A DNA stretch of 64,000 nt from an uncultured Bacteroidota bacterium (GTDB lineage Bacteria; Bacteroidota; Bacteroidia; Chitinophagales; Chitinophagaceae): the NCBI GenBank assembly GCA_903835005.1, contig CAILLK010000141.1, forward strand, positions 42,750-106,749, given 5' to 3'. How positions within the stretch are numbered: the stretch's first letter is position 1; each line of letters opens with the position of its first letter. This document shows, piece by piece, positions 1-8,873 of the stretch. The position numbers were made by a program, and so were the translations under genes. The notes below the pieces were generated by a model. That model saw only the letters and a list, made by a program, of their open reading frames with translations. It searched no databases and was not told where the DNA came from.

Positions 1-566
1 GCCGCGGGCCTGGCCGCAGCCTTCAGAAAAACTTCCTGCCCCATCCTTATTCCGATTTCATTTTCTCAATAATCATTGAAGAATATGGTCTTATAGGTGG
101 CGGTGTATTGATGTTGCTGTACCTGCTGTTTCTGTGGCGCAGCATACTCATATTCAAGAGGTGCCCTTTTGCTTTTGGTGCATTCCTTGCGGTGGGCCTG
201 AGCATTACCCTGGTTTTCCAGGCCATGCTGAATATGGCAGTGAATGTTCACCTGGTGCCCGTTACAGGCCTCACGCTGCCTATGGTAAGTATGGGTGGTT
301 CCTCCATTTGGTTTACCAGTATTGCTATAGGTATAGTGCTCAGTGTAAGTAAGTATGTGGATGAAATGGAGGGTGAAAAGAAAAGCAATGCAAAGCGGGC
401 GGCAGAGGCAGTGAATGAAGAAGATACTGAAGAAGTGGAGGAAGAAACAGTAATTGATGAAAAGAATGAAGAGGTGGCTGTGGAGGCATTGAAGACCGCA
501 GCTAAGCCGGAAAGGAAACCAAGGAAGCAAATTATTAAAGGTGATACGCCGGTACCGGCAGTATAA
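1..566 (+). CDS. ftsW: Cell division protein FtsW, C-terminal part (truncated by window edge)
   Basis: The reading frame is open from base 3 and runs about 187 codons to the stop. It begins inside a SEDS-family glycosyltransferase: the segment LPHPYSDFIFSIIIEEYG is the conserved FtsW/RodA extracellular loop, followed by two or three hydrophobic segments and the typical VSMGGSS turn. FtsW polymerises lipid II into septal peptidoglycan in the inner membrane. The last ~75 residues are a cytoplasmic tail rich in Glu and Lys, longer than in proteobacterial FtsW. murG follows after 5 bases, as in dcw clusters. FtsW is preferred over RodA because of the murG-murC-ftsQAZ context. Confidence 0.9.
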   Translation, partial: RGPGRSLQKNFLPHPYSDFIFSIIIEEYGLIGGGVLMLLYLLFLWRSILIFKRCPFAFGAFLAVGLSITLVFQAMLNMAVNVHLVPVTGLTLPMVSMGGSSIWFTSIAIGIVLSVSKYVDEMEGEKKSNAKRAAEAVNEEDTEEVEEETVIDEKNEEVAVEALKTAAKPERKPRKQIIKGDTPVPAV

Positions 567-571
567 AAAGT

Positions 572-1675
572 ATGGGCAATCTGAAAGTGATCATAGCAGG
601 TGGCGGAACGGGGGGGCATATCTTCCCTGCGGTAGCTATTGGCCACGCGCTGCAAAGATTAAAGCCAGGAACTGAATTGCTTTTTGTGGGTGCCAAAGAC
701 AAGATGGAGATGGAAAAGGTGCCGCAGGAAGGTTTTAAAATAATAGGGCTGGATATCGCTGGATTTAACCGTAGCGCTGTCTGGAAGAATATATCGTTAC
801 CGTTAAAGCTATTGAAGAGCAGATTTAAAGCCAGGGAGATCATAAAGGAGTTTAAACCTGATGCGATTGTTGGGGTAGGTGGCTATGCCAGCTTCCCGGT
901 TCTGAATGCAGGTCAGGGTGTAGGTATACCAACCCTGATACAGGAGCAGAATTCATTTGCAGGCAAGAGCAATAAGATTTTAGGCAGGAAGGCAAATGCC
1001 ATCTGTGTAGCCTACGAAAACATGAACCGGTTTTTTCCTGCTGATAAACTAATACTTACCGGAAATCCTGTAAGGAAAAGTATTACCGGAATGAACAGGA
1101 CAAGTGAAGAAGGTAAAAATTGGTTCGGGCTGAACGCGGATAAGAAAACATTATTGATCATCGGTGGCAGCCTGGGCGCCAGGTCAATCAATGAAAGTAT
1201 TGAATGCGGCCTGGATGAATTGCTGAAAGAAGATGTGCAGATTATATGGCAGACAGGGAAACCCTTCTTTGAGCAGGCAAAAATCAGGGTGAAGGATTCA
1301 GGTGAAAGAGTGAAGGTCTTTGATTTTATTCGGGAGATGGATTATGCTTATGCCGCCGCCGATATGGTTGTTTCAAGGGCAGGGGCGCTGGCTATTGCTG
1401 AGCTGTGCATAGCTGCGAAGCCGGTAATTTTTGTTCCCTATCCTTTTGCTGCAGAAGATCACCAGACAAGCAATGCATTGGCGCTGGTAGATAAGAATGC
1501 CGCATTATTAGTAAAGGATAGCCATGCAAAAGCAGAACTGACAGGAATAATAAAATCATTACTTAATAACGAAACAACTCAGATGCTGATGTCGCAAAAC
1601 CTGAAGGCACTGGCAATCAGAAATGCAGATGAAAGAATAGCCGGTAAGGTGATAGAAATTGCCGGGTTTAGTTGA
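572..1675 (+). CDS. murG: UDP-GlcNAc:lipid I N-acetylglucosaminyltransferase MurG
   Basis: 367 residues, the normal family length. The N-terminal glycine-rich loop GGGTGGH (residues 10-16) and the C-terminal donor-binding segment around PYPFAAEDHQTSNA identify MurG, which adds GlcNAc to lipid I to form lipid II on the cytoplasmic face of the membrane. It lies 5 bases after ftsW and 103 bases before murC; the spacer to murC is occupied by a seven-base repeat array. The product, lipid II, is the substrate of the upstream FtsW. Confidence 0.96.
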   Translation: MGNLKVIIAGGGTGGHIFPAVAIGHALQRLKPGTELLFVGAKDKMEMEKVPQEGFKIIGLDIAGFNRSAVWKNISLPLKLLKSRFKAREIIKEFKPDAIVGVGGYASFPVLNAGQGVGIPTLIQEQNSFAGKSNKILGRKANAICVAYENMNRFFPADKLILTGNPVRKSITGMNRTSEEGKNWFGLNADKKTLLIIGGSLGARSINESIECGLDELLKEDVQIIWQTGKPFFEQAKIRVKDSGERVKVFDFIREMDYAYAAADMVVSRAGALAIAELCIAAKPVIFVPYPFAAEDHQTSNALALVDKNAALLVKDSHAKAELTGIIKSLLNNETTQMLMSQNLKALAIRNADERIAGKVIEIAGFS

Positions 1676-1692
1676 TAAAAGACAAGGAAGAG

Positions 1693-1762
1693 AATTTGGA
1701 ATTTGGAGTTTGGAGTTTGGAATTTGGAATTTGGTATTTGGTATTTAGAATTTGGAATTTGG
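1693..1762 (+). repeat. Ten-copy seven-base tandem repeat (AATTTGG) between murG and murC
   Basis: Ten uninterrupted heptamers: AATTTGG twice, AGTTTGG twice, AATTTGG twice, TATTTGG, TATTTAG, then AATTTGG twice. The array fills most of the murG-murC spacer and ends 16 bases before the murC start. It contains no convincing gene. Whether it affects murC expression is unknown; variation in copy number would be expected between strains. Confidence 0.9.
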
Positions 1763-1778
1763 TTTTTGAATTATTAGT

Positions 1779-3137
1779 ATGAATGTAAAGGAAATTAAAA
1801 GGGTGTATTTTATTGGTATCGGCGGCATAGGTATGAGCGCTCTTGCCCGGTTCTTTCATGAGCGGGGTGCAGTAGTATACGGCTATGATAAAACCGAAAC
1901 CGACCTGACCCGCCATCTGGCATCAGAGGGTATGATCATCCATTTTTCCGATAACATTGAATTGATTGATAAATCGGCTGAGCTGGTCGTGTATACTCCT
2001 GCAATACCTAAAGATCACAGTGAACTGGTTTGGTACCAGGAAAACAACTACCAGGTTTTTAAGCGAAGCGATGTATTGCAGTGGATTACCCGCTCACTTA
2101 AATCCGTTACAGTAGCTGGTACGCATGGCAAGACCACAATATCAACCATGATCGCCTACCTGCTGCGCGAAACTGGTTTTGGTTGTAATGCCTTCCTTGG
2201 AGGTATTTCAGTGAATTACAACAGCAACTACTGGAGCAGTGATAATGATGTGGCTGTGATAGAAGCTGATGAATATGACCGCAGTTTTCTGAAACTGAAT
2301 CCGGATATAGCTGTGCTAACGGCTATTGATCCCGACCACCTGGATATATATGGCACCGCAGAGGAAATGGAAGCTGCATTTATACAGTACACAAAAAATA
2401 TTAAGCTGGGCGGCACATTGCTGGTGAAACATGGCCTCCACAGGCAGGCAGATTTGAAAGGGCCCGTAACAATCAGTTACAGCCTGCAGAATCCGGGAGC
2501 GGAAGTGTATGCCGGAAATATTGTGCAGAAGAATGGTGGTTATGTGTTTGATATTACCGGCGCCGACTGGAAGCTGGAAAATATTCACCTGCAGATAGGG
2601 GGTATGCACAATGTGGAAAATGCGGTTGCAGCTATTACGGTTACTGAGTTGCTGGGTATAAACGGGGAAGAGGTTAAAAAAGCGCTGATTGGTTTTAAGG
2701 GGGTAAAGAGAAGATTTGAATACCTGGTCAAAACTGACAGGATGGTGTATATAGATGACTATGCGCACCATCCGGCAGAACTTGCAGCACTGATAAAAAG
2801 TGCTAAGCAGTTATTCCCGGGCCGCAAATGTGTGGTTTGTTTTCAGCCCCATCTGTTCAGCCGCACCCGCGACCTCGCCGACGGCTTTGCCCACAGCCTC
2901 GATATGGCCGATGAAGTGCTGCTGCTGGATATATACCCTGCCCGGGAGTTGCCTGTGGAGGGTGTAACCTCAGCAATGATTGCCGGAAGGATGCAGAATA
3001 AGGCGCATACCATCCTGTCGAAAGAAGCAGTGATGGAATATGTAAAGCGCGCCCCGCTGGAATTGTTTATAACTGCCGGGGCGGGAGACATTGATAAATT
3101 AACAGAGCCAATAAAACAGATACTGGAACAGAGATAA
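1779..3137 (+). CDS. murC: UDP-N-acetylmuramate--L-alanine ligase MurC
   Basis: 452 residues. The N-terminal Rossmann-like segment GIGGIGMSALA binds UDP-MurNAc. The ATP-binding loop GTHGKTT is at residues 114-120 and the Mur ligase central domain motif EADEYDRSF follows. The C-terminal domain contains DDYAHHPAE and FQPHLFSRT, both typical of MurC. It ligates L-alanine to UDP-MurNAc in the cytoplasm with ATP. Its stop codon shares one base with the ftsQ start (TAATG), which suggests translational coupling. Confidence 0.97.
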   Translation: MNVKEIKRVYFIGIGGIGMSALARFFHERGAVVYGYDKTETDLTRHLASEGMIIHFSDNIELIDKSAELVVYTPAIPKDHSELVWYQENNYQVFKRSDVLQWITRSLKSVTVAGTHGKTTISTMIAYLLRETGFGCNAFLGGISVNYNSNYWSSDNDVAVIEADEYDRSFLKLNPDIAVLTAIDPDHLDIYGTAEEMEAAFIQYTKNIKLGGTLLVKHGLHRQADLKGPVTISYSLQNPGAEVYAGNIVQKNGGYVFDITGADWKLENIHLQIGGMHNVENAVAAITVTELLGINGEEVKKALIGFKGVKRRFEYLVKTDRMVYIDDYAHHPAELAALIKSAKQLFPGRKCVVCFQPHLFSRTRDLADGFAHSLDMADEVLLLDIYPARELPVEGVTSAMIAGRMQNKAHTILSKEAVMEYVKRAPLELFITAGAGDIDKLTEPIKQILEQR

Positions 3138-4228
3138 TGGCAGAGAAGCGTAAAATATCAATCAGGAAAATATTGCAGATGGTGGTTACTCTGATTGTAA
3201 CCGGCTGCTGTATTACTGCTATGATCAGCGCTTCTAAAATTGAAGACAAAAAAATAGTACGTAAGGTAGCCGTACACATAAAGAACGATAAGAAATACCA
3301 TTTTATAGAGCAGCAGGAAATATTGGATCTCGCAATTAAACGGAACCAGGTGGACCTGGAACATACGCCCATTTCAAAACTGGATATCCAGGGCATGGAG
3401 CAGGTTATTATGGCCGATCCCTGGGTTGCCAATGCACAGGTTTTTATAGACAAGGAATATGTGCTGCAGATGTATGTTACACAGCGGATTCCTGTTGCAA
3501 GGGTATTCGACAGAAGCAACCGGTCTTATTATCTCGATACTACTTTAAGTATCATGCCGGTTTCGCCCAACTATGTTTACTATACTACGCTCATCACCAA
3601 TATGCCCGATATAAATAACGACAATGCAGGCTGGGCGCTGAGGAAAGATATCGTGAGCCTGGTAAGAAAGCTGCAGGCCGATTCTTTCTGGAATGCTCAG
3701 GTATCGCAGATCATTGTTGATTCGCCCGGCATGTTTGAACTCGTTCCGGTTTTAGGTGATCAGCGGATAATTTTAGGCGATGTTTCCCGGCTGAATGAGA
3801 AGCTCGATAACCTGTTTATTTTCTATAAAAATGTCCTCAACCGCATAGGCTGGGATAAGTACGAAGCCCTCGATCTGAGGTTTAGCGGCCAGGTTATCGC
3901 TACCCCTTCACTGCCTTATAAAGGGCCAACAGATAAGGCTGTGGTAACTATGAACTGGATCAACAGTATTCTGGAAACTGAAGCAAAGAACGATGCGGAA
4001 AACACAACGCGGGATTCGGTAAAGGCCGAGGCAAAAAAGATTCAGGCGATACCGGTTAAAGCAAAGCTGGTTATAAAGCCGGCGAAAAAGCCGGTTAAGA
4101 AAATCAAGTATGTAATGCCCGATAAGGCGGCACAGAAAACAACTGATAAGAAAGGTAAAAATACATCGGATAAAAATAAAGGACAGGCAAATGGCGCTAA
4201 GAACAAACAGGATAAAAAGAGTCACTAA
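3137..4228 (+). CDS. ftsQ: Cell division protein FtsQ/DivIB with long basic C-terminal tail
   Basis: 363 residues. A short basic cytoplasmic N-terminus is followed by one membrane segment (about residues 12-32), a POTRA-like and beta domain matching FtsQ, and then a tail from about residue 290 very rich in Lys and Ala. FtsQ bridges the cytoplasmic and periplasmic parts of the divisome. Sequence similarity in this family is low, so the assignment rests on membrane topology and position between murC and ftsA. The Lys-rich periplasmic tail is longer than in well-known FtsQ proteins. Confidence 0.88.
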   Translation: MAEKRKISIRKILQMVVTLIVTGCCITAMISASKIEDKKIVRKVAVHIKNDKKYHFIEQQEILDLAIKRNQVDLEHTPISKLDIQGMEQVIMADPWVANAQVFIDKEYVLQMYVTQRIPVARVFDRSNRSYYLDTTLSIMPVSPNYVYYTTLITNMPDINNDNAGWALRKDIVSLVRKLQADSFWNAQVSQIIVDSPGMFELVPVLGDQRIILGDVSRLNEKLDNLFIFYKNVLNRIGWDKYEALDLRFSGQVIATPSLPYKGPTDKAVVTMNWINSILETEAKNDAENTTRDSVKAEAKKIQAIPVKAKLVIKPAKKPVKKIKYVMPDKAAQKTTDKKGKNTSDKNKGQANGAKNKQDKKSH

Positions 4229-4249
4229 CCAGTTATAAATTTCAGCAGT

Positions 4250-5671
4250 ATGAGCAAAAAAGAACAACCCATTATTGTAGGCCTGGATATTGGCACAACC
4301 AAGGTGGTAGCTATTGCGGGCAGGAAAAATGAGTTTGGAAAAGTGGAAATACTCGGTTCGGGCCGTTCCGATTCGGCGGGTGTGAGCCATGGTGTGGTTA
4401 TGAATATAGAGCAGTGCATCCGCTCTATCGAGCTGGCTATTGATAATTGTATTGCCTCTAATCCCAACCTTGAAATTAAGGAGGTGTATGTAGGCATTGC
4501 AGGCCAGCACATCAAAAGCCTCCAGACCAGGGGCGACCGGGTGCGCGGCAATGTGGATAGCGAAATAGGCAAGGATGATATTGAATTACTGGTCAGAGAT
4601 CAGTATAAAACATACATACCAGCAGGCGACCAGATCATTGATATTATTCCGCAGGATTTTACGGTGGATAGTATCCCTAATGTGGTGGACCCGATAGGCA
4701 TGAGCGGTGTAAAGATCGGGGCGAATTTTCATATCATCACCGGCGACCGGAATGCCATCCGCAACATTAAGCGGTGCGTGGATAAGTCGAAGCTGATGAC
4801 CCGCGACCTGGTACTGCAGCCCCTTGCCTCGGCCGCAGCTGTCATGAACGATGAAGACCTGGAAGCTGGCGTGGCTATAGTAGATATAGGGGGTGGCACT
4901 ACCGATCTGGCGGTCTTCTACGATGGTATGCTCAAGCATACTGCGGTTATTCCTTATGCCGGCGTAAACATCACAAACGATATCCGTAACGGGCTTGGTG
5001 TATTGCGCGCCCAGGCCGAGCAGATGAAGGTTCAGTTTGGCACTGCACTTGCCGATGAGGCCAATGCAAATGCCTATATTACTATTCCGGGGCTGAGAGG
5101 ATTGCCTCCTAAAGAAATTTCCGTAAAGAACCTTGCCCACATCATACAGGCAAGGATGCAGGAGATACTGGAATATGTGGTTTACCATCTCAAGCAGATA
5201 GATCTCGATAAGCGGCTGTATGGCGGTATCATCCTTACAGGTGGTGGTGCTCAACTGAAGCACATTACCCAGCTTACGGAGTTCGTAACCGGCATGGGTG
5301 CACGCATAGGTTATCCCAACGAGCACCTGGCTGGCGGCCATAACGATAACCTGATGAACCCTATGTATTCCACATGTATAGGCCTCATTTTGCGCGGCTA
5401 TCACGACTTTGAAAACGGCAGGATGCGCTTTGCCGGCGAAGGTGGCAACTTTATGCATATTCAGGCCGATGTAGAAAAAGAAGTGGCAGCTGAGACGGAT
5501 ACAGATGATGATATGCAGTTGGAAAAAGAAGTAACCGAGAGCGAGGAACAACTGGAAAGATACAAGCAGAAGGCACGCAACCGTAACGAAAATGTAAAGC
5601 GCCTGTTCGATGGTCTGAAAGGTAAATTCATGAAGATATTTGAAGACGTAGAGGACGAAGAAATAGGCTGA
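4250..5671 (+). CDS. ftsA: Cell division protein FtsA
   Basis: 473 residues, an actin/Hsp70-fold ATPase. The phosphate-1 loop GLDIGTTKVVAIAG is near residue 11. The SHS2 1C insertion follows, then phosphate-2 GVAIVDIGGGTTDLAVF and the adenosine motif GGIILTGGGAQ. FtsA tethers FtsZ to the membrane and recruits later division proteins. The C-terminus has an acidic stretch, a Lys/Arg/Glu helix and a short amphipathic-looking end, consistent with membrane attachment. It lies 21 bases after ftsQ and 108 bases before ftsZ. Confidence 0.96.
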   Translation: MSKKEQPIIVGLDIGTTKVVAIAGRKNEFGKVEILGSGRSDSAGVSHGVVMNIEQCIRSIELAIDNCIASNPNLEIKEVYVGIAGQHIKSLQTRGDRVRGNVDSEIGKDDIELLVRDQYKTYIPAGDQIIDIIPQDFTVDSIPNVVDPIGMSGVKIGANFHIITGDRNAIRNIKRCVDKSKLMTRDLVLQPLASAAAVMNDEDLEAGVAIVDIGGGTTDLAVFYDGMLKHTAVIPYAGVNITNDIRNGLGVLRAQAEQMKVQFGTALADEANANAYITIPGLRGLPPKEISVKNLAHIIQARMQEILEYVVYHLKQIDLDKRLYGGIILTGGGAQLKHITQLTEFVTGMGARIGYPNEHLAGGHNDNLMNPMYSTCIGLILRGYHDFENGRMRFAGEGGNFMHIQADVEKEVAAETDTDDDMQLEKEVTESEEQLERYKQKARNRNENVKRLFDGLKGKFMKIFEDVEDEEIG

Positions 5672-5779
5672 TAATAAGTATGAACTCATAAGTAATAAGT
5701 CGCAGGTAATAAATTTTGGAAAACACATTTAAAATTCACAACTCAATAAATATTCACTAACCCCCCAAATTAAGAGTAT

Positions 5780-7420
5780 ATGATACATTTTGAAATCCCC
5801 AGGAATCAGTCATCTATTATTAAAGTAATAGGCGTAGGTGGCGGCGGAAGTAATGCCGTAAATTACATGCACAGCCTTGGTATAGAAGGTGTGGATTTTG
5901 TTGTCTGCAATACAGATTCGCAGGCGCTTGCTTTAAGCCCGGTGGCCAACAAAGTGCAGCTCGGACCTCATCTCACCCAGGGCCTGGGGGCCGGGGCAAA
6001 TCCCGAGATCGGTAAGCAGTCGTGCGAGGAAAGTCTCGATGATATCGCCAAGATACTGAAGGTAAATACCCGCATGGCCTTTATTACTGCCGGGATGGGC
6101 GGTGGCACTGGTACAGGTGGTGCGCCTGTGGTATCCAAGATCTGCAAGGAACTGAATATCCTCACCGTGGGTATTGTAACAACCCCTTTTACCTATGAGG
6201 GCCGCAAACGCATGAAGCAGGCTATGGAAGGCATTGAGCGCATGCGCGATAATGTAGATACCATACTCATTATATCCAACGACAAACTGCGCCAGCAGTT
6301 CGGCAATCTGCCTTTCACTCAGGCATTTGCCAAAGCCGATGATATACTGGCTACTGCTGCTAAGTGTATTACAGATGTGATCACTACTACCGGCCAGATC
6401 AATGTGGACTTTGCCGATGTATGCACCGTAATGAAAAATGGCGGCGTGGCTATATTGGGCAGCGCTGCTGCAAGTGGCGAAAACCGCGCCAAGATGGCTG
6501 TGGAAGAAGCCCTCAATTCTCCGTTGCTCAACGACAGCGATATACGTGGCGCCAAGTGGTTGCTGCTCAATATCACATCGGCCGCAGGCGAGTTTGAGCA
6601 TACCATGGATGAGGCTGAAGCTATACAGGAATATGTGCAGATGATGGCCGGCGATAATTGCGATGTAATACTGGGTATGGGCCACGATCCTAACCTGAAG
6701 GAAAGGATTGCGGTAACCGTGATTGCTACAGGGTTCAACATGAAGGAGATCAACATTGAGATGCCTATCCGCAATCATGAGCCTGAAAAAATAACTGTGA
6801 AGCTGGGCGATAAATCAGCCATCCCTGTCAACAGTGATGACGATGTAAAAACAACCCTGCAGCAGCCTGTGAGCATGGAGCCTGTGCTGGTCGAGATGCC
6901 CATAGTGCACTACACCCTGCCTGAGTTAAAGCCTGAAGAATTGGTTGAACCGGAACCTGTATACCAGTATGTGCCGCCGGTTGAAGAGCCGGTTACTGCA
7001 TATGCACAGGTAAACACCCTGTTTGTGCACGAAGAAAAAAGGCCGGATGAAATACCCATGCAGCTGGTGATCAAAAATGAAGAACCAGTGCGTGAGCCGG
7101 TAACTATGAAAATAGGGGAGCGCATACTCAGTGAAGAGGAGATAGAAGAACGCAGAAGGTTTGAAGAGCAGAAAAGGCAACTGGAAGACCGCGCAGAGCG
7201 CCTGCGCCGCATGAGCTTCAATATTAAAGGCACCGAGAGCAATGACGAAATGGAAGCAGTGCCGGCCTATATGCGCAAGAACCTGAAACTCGATAACCAG
7301 GTTGCTTCATCCGATCCTTATTTCAGCGGCTACAGCATTGGCCGTAACGATAATAAAGATAACCAGCAATCATCTATACAAACCATCAATACTTTCCTTG
7401 ATGGCAAGAAACCTGATTGA
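5780..7420 (+). CDS. ftsZ: Cell division GTPase FtsZ with long C-terminal linker
   Basis: 546 residues. The N-terminal GTPase domain has GVGGGGSNAV (about residue 18) and the tubulin signature GGGTGTGG at residues 107-114. A Pro/Glu-rich linker and a charged Glu/Arg coiled stretch follow from about residue 340. A conserved tail VPAYMRKN lies near residue 495, the region that usually binds FtsA. FtsZ forms the cytokinetic ring. The linker makes it much longer than E. coli FtsZ (383 residues), as is usual in Bacteroidota. A hairpin follows the stop, so this probably ends the dcw transcript. Confidence 0.97.
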   Translation: MIHFEIPRNQSSIIKVIGVGGGGSNAVNYMHSLGIEGVDFVVCNTDSQALALSPVANKVQLGPHLTQGLGAGANPEIGKQSCEESLDDIAKILKVNTRMAFITAGMGGGTGTGGAPVVSKICKELNILTVGIVTTPFTYEGRKRMKQAMEGIERMRDNVDTILIISNDKLRQQFGNLPFTQAFAKADDILATAAKCITDVITTTGQINVDFADVCTVMKNGGVAILGSAAASGENRAKMAVEEALNSPLLNDSDIRGAKWLLLNITSAAGEFEHTMDEAEAIQEYVQMMAGDNCDVILGMGHDPNLKERIAVTVIATGFNMKEINIEMPIRNHEPEKITVKLGDKSAIPVNSDDDVKTTLQQPVSMEPVLVEMPIVHYTLPELKPEELVEPEPVYQYVPPVEEPVTAYAQVNTLFVHEEKRPDEIPMQLVIKNEEPVREPVTMKIGERILSEEEIEERRRFEEQKRQLEDRAERLRRMSFNIKGTESNDEMEAVPAYMRKNLKLDNQVASSDPYFSGYSIGRNDNKDNQQSSIQTINTFLDGKKPD

Positions 7421-7449
7421 TAATTGAGTTTGGAATAATCTGGTATCAG

Positions 7450-7484
7450 AAAGAGCCGGAGATTAAAACTTTGGCTCTTTTAAT
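7450..7484 (+). terminator. Probable rho-independent terminator after ftsZ
   Basis: AAAGAGCC (7450-7457) pairs with GGCTCTTT (7473-7480) around a 15-base loop. It is followed by TAATTTTG, which is T-rich but not a clean T run. It lies about 30 bases after the ftsZ stop. The segment at 7481-7488 also matches the TAnnTTTG -7 motif of Bacteroidota promoters, but no upstream TTG at the right distance was found. Confidence 0.6.
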
Positions 7485-7559
7485 TTTGTTTAACTTATTT
7501 TAGCAGAGTTTGGCACGTAATGTGATTATGTATTAGTAACCAACAATTAAACAAGGTTT

Positions 7560-7835
7560 ATGAAAAAAATGATTTTCGCGATGACCATCGCAACAGGGCT
7601 TCTGGCAGCAAACTTTGCCAATGCTCAGACTACTGAAAAGACAACAACCAAAGTGCACAAAACCACCTCGGTAAAAACAACTGATGCATCAAAAGCAACA
7701 GCGGCAAAAGCACCTGAACAGACTGCGCATGCAGCCAATACAGCGCCGGTAATTACTAAAAGTGACGCAAAAACCACACCTCCGGTAAAAACCAAAGCCA
7801 CCAAAAAAACGGTAACAGAGGTGAAAACCAAGTAA
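7560..7835 (+). CDS. Small secreted Lys/Thr/Ala-rich protein
   Basis: 91 residues. The first ~22 (MKKMIFAMTIATGLLAANFANA) form a clear Sec signal peptide. The mature part is about 69 residues of Lys, Thr, Ala and Val with repeated TKT/KTT/KAT patterns and no cysteine. It is basic and probably unstructured, and is likely to be periplasmic. Such short low-complexity exported proteins are common in Bacteroidota and have no assigned function. It is a monocistronic unit: it lies between the ftsZ terminator and its own strong terminator. Binding to nucleic acid or cell wall is a guess from composition only. Confidence 0.7.
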   Translation: MKKMIFAMTIATGLLAANFANAQTTEKTTTKVHKTTSVKTTDASKATAAKAPEQTAHAANTAPVITKSDAKTTPPVKTKATKKTVTEVKTK

Positions 7836-7850
7836 AACAGCAATGAATTA

Positions 7851-7887
7851 AACAGGGTGCCCGGTATGTATCGGGCACCCTGTTTTT
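7851..7887 (+). terminator. Strong rho-independent terminator
   Basis: A perfect 13-bp stem (AACAGGGTGCCCG at 7851-7863 with its complement at 7872-7884) and an 8-base loop are followed by a run of T. It closes the transcript of the small secreted protein and lies 30 bases before the 3' end of the convergent gene at 7918. Confidence 0.9.
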
Positions 7888-7917
7888 AAATCTCTTTTCT
7901 AATCTTAATATACTTAC

Positions 7918-8793
7918 TTATTTAAGTTCATCAACGATTTTTTTTATTTTTTCAGCATAGCTATTTTCGATTTTTGCATGGTATTTAATTTGCGATACAC
8001 TCCGACCAGTGAAATACTTGTAAAATAAGCAGGCAATCATATAAGATCCATATTCAGTAGGATGATTAGTGTGAGTAGAAAAGCACTGGAAAGGAAGTGT
8101 CTGTATCTTGGCTTTTTGAAAGGCTTCACCTACTGGAATAATGTCTGCCGATATATTGGAGGCTATTTCATCGAAAGTTGTTTTAATAATCTGAAACTCT
8201 TCTTCACTATTATGAAATGTATCTGAACAATAAATTTCTTTAAGCTTATCGTTGGGTAGACTATGTAGAATAAAAGTTCTTATCACATTTCTGCTTTTTC
8301 CGGATTTGCCTCCAGGTATACAATAATTGATGGGATATTTATTCAGGGTAATAGACTGAAATAATATTGTTTTAGCACCTTGAAGCTTTATCAGACTGTC
8401 AAACATTAAAACGGCAGGCTTGAATGCCAACTGCCGAAGTTCAGGAATAAGTATATTGAAAGGTCGTTCTTGTAAAACCACATAATCCCATTTGTCAGTC
8501 AAAATCTTTGTGATTGTTTGTGGTATTTCATTGAGTGATGCCGCAGAATAGCCAGTATCGTTGTGATAGCTATGAGTTAAATGATCAGCTAATGATGCGC
8601 CGGCATGAGTCATTACACTCACTTTAATATCCACATTAGTTTCATCAAACATTTCCTGTAAGGTTATCGGCATCTCATTATAATATGTAAAGCTATTGCC
8701 AATTAACAATAGCTTCTTTTGCCCCTGCCCTGAAGCTATTAGAGGAGATAAGCTAAACAGAAATATAGCTAAATTTACAAGTATCTTTAACAT
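7918..8793 (-). CDS. Exported SGNH-like hydrolase (DUF4886-type)
   Basis: 291 residues with a signal peptide (about residues 1-22). The nucleophile block LLIGNSFTYYNEMP carries the presumed catalytic Ser34. The C-terminal block HPTEYGSYMIACLFYKYF matches the family C-terminus. DUF4886 proteins are predicted SGNH esterases, often acting on polysaccharides; the substrate is unknown. In most relatives I recall, an Asp sits three or so residues before the catalytic His. Here the stretch reads STHTNHP, with Thr or Asn instead, so activity may be altered. It is transcribed alone, with the M16 peptidase gene 80 bases upstream on the same strand. Confidence 0.72.
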   Translation of the reverse strand: MLKILVNLAIFLFSLSPLIASGQGQKKLLLIGNSFTYYNEMPITLQEMFDETNVDIKVSVMTHAGASLADHLTHSYHNDTGYSAASLNEIPQTITKILTDKWDYVVLQERPFNILIPELRQLAFKPAVLMFDSLIKLQGAKTILFQSITLNKYPINYCIPGGKSGKSRNVIRTFILHSLPNDKLKEIYCSDTFHNSEEEFQIIKTTFDEIASNISADIIPVGEAFQKAKIQTLPFQCFSTHTNHPTEYGSYMIACLFYKYFTGRSVSQIKYHAKIENSYAEKIKKIVDELK

Positions 8794-8873
8794 TTAGAGC
8801 TGGTTTTCGATAATTGTTCTTGAAAGAATTCCAAACCCATAAAACTAAATTGGTACCATTAACCATATATCCG

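Noticed and set aside
4586..5728. 380-codon open frame opposite ftsA
   Set aside because: An antisense shadow of a conserved gene; no domain and codon pattern follows ftsA.
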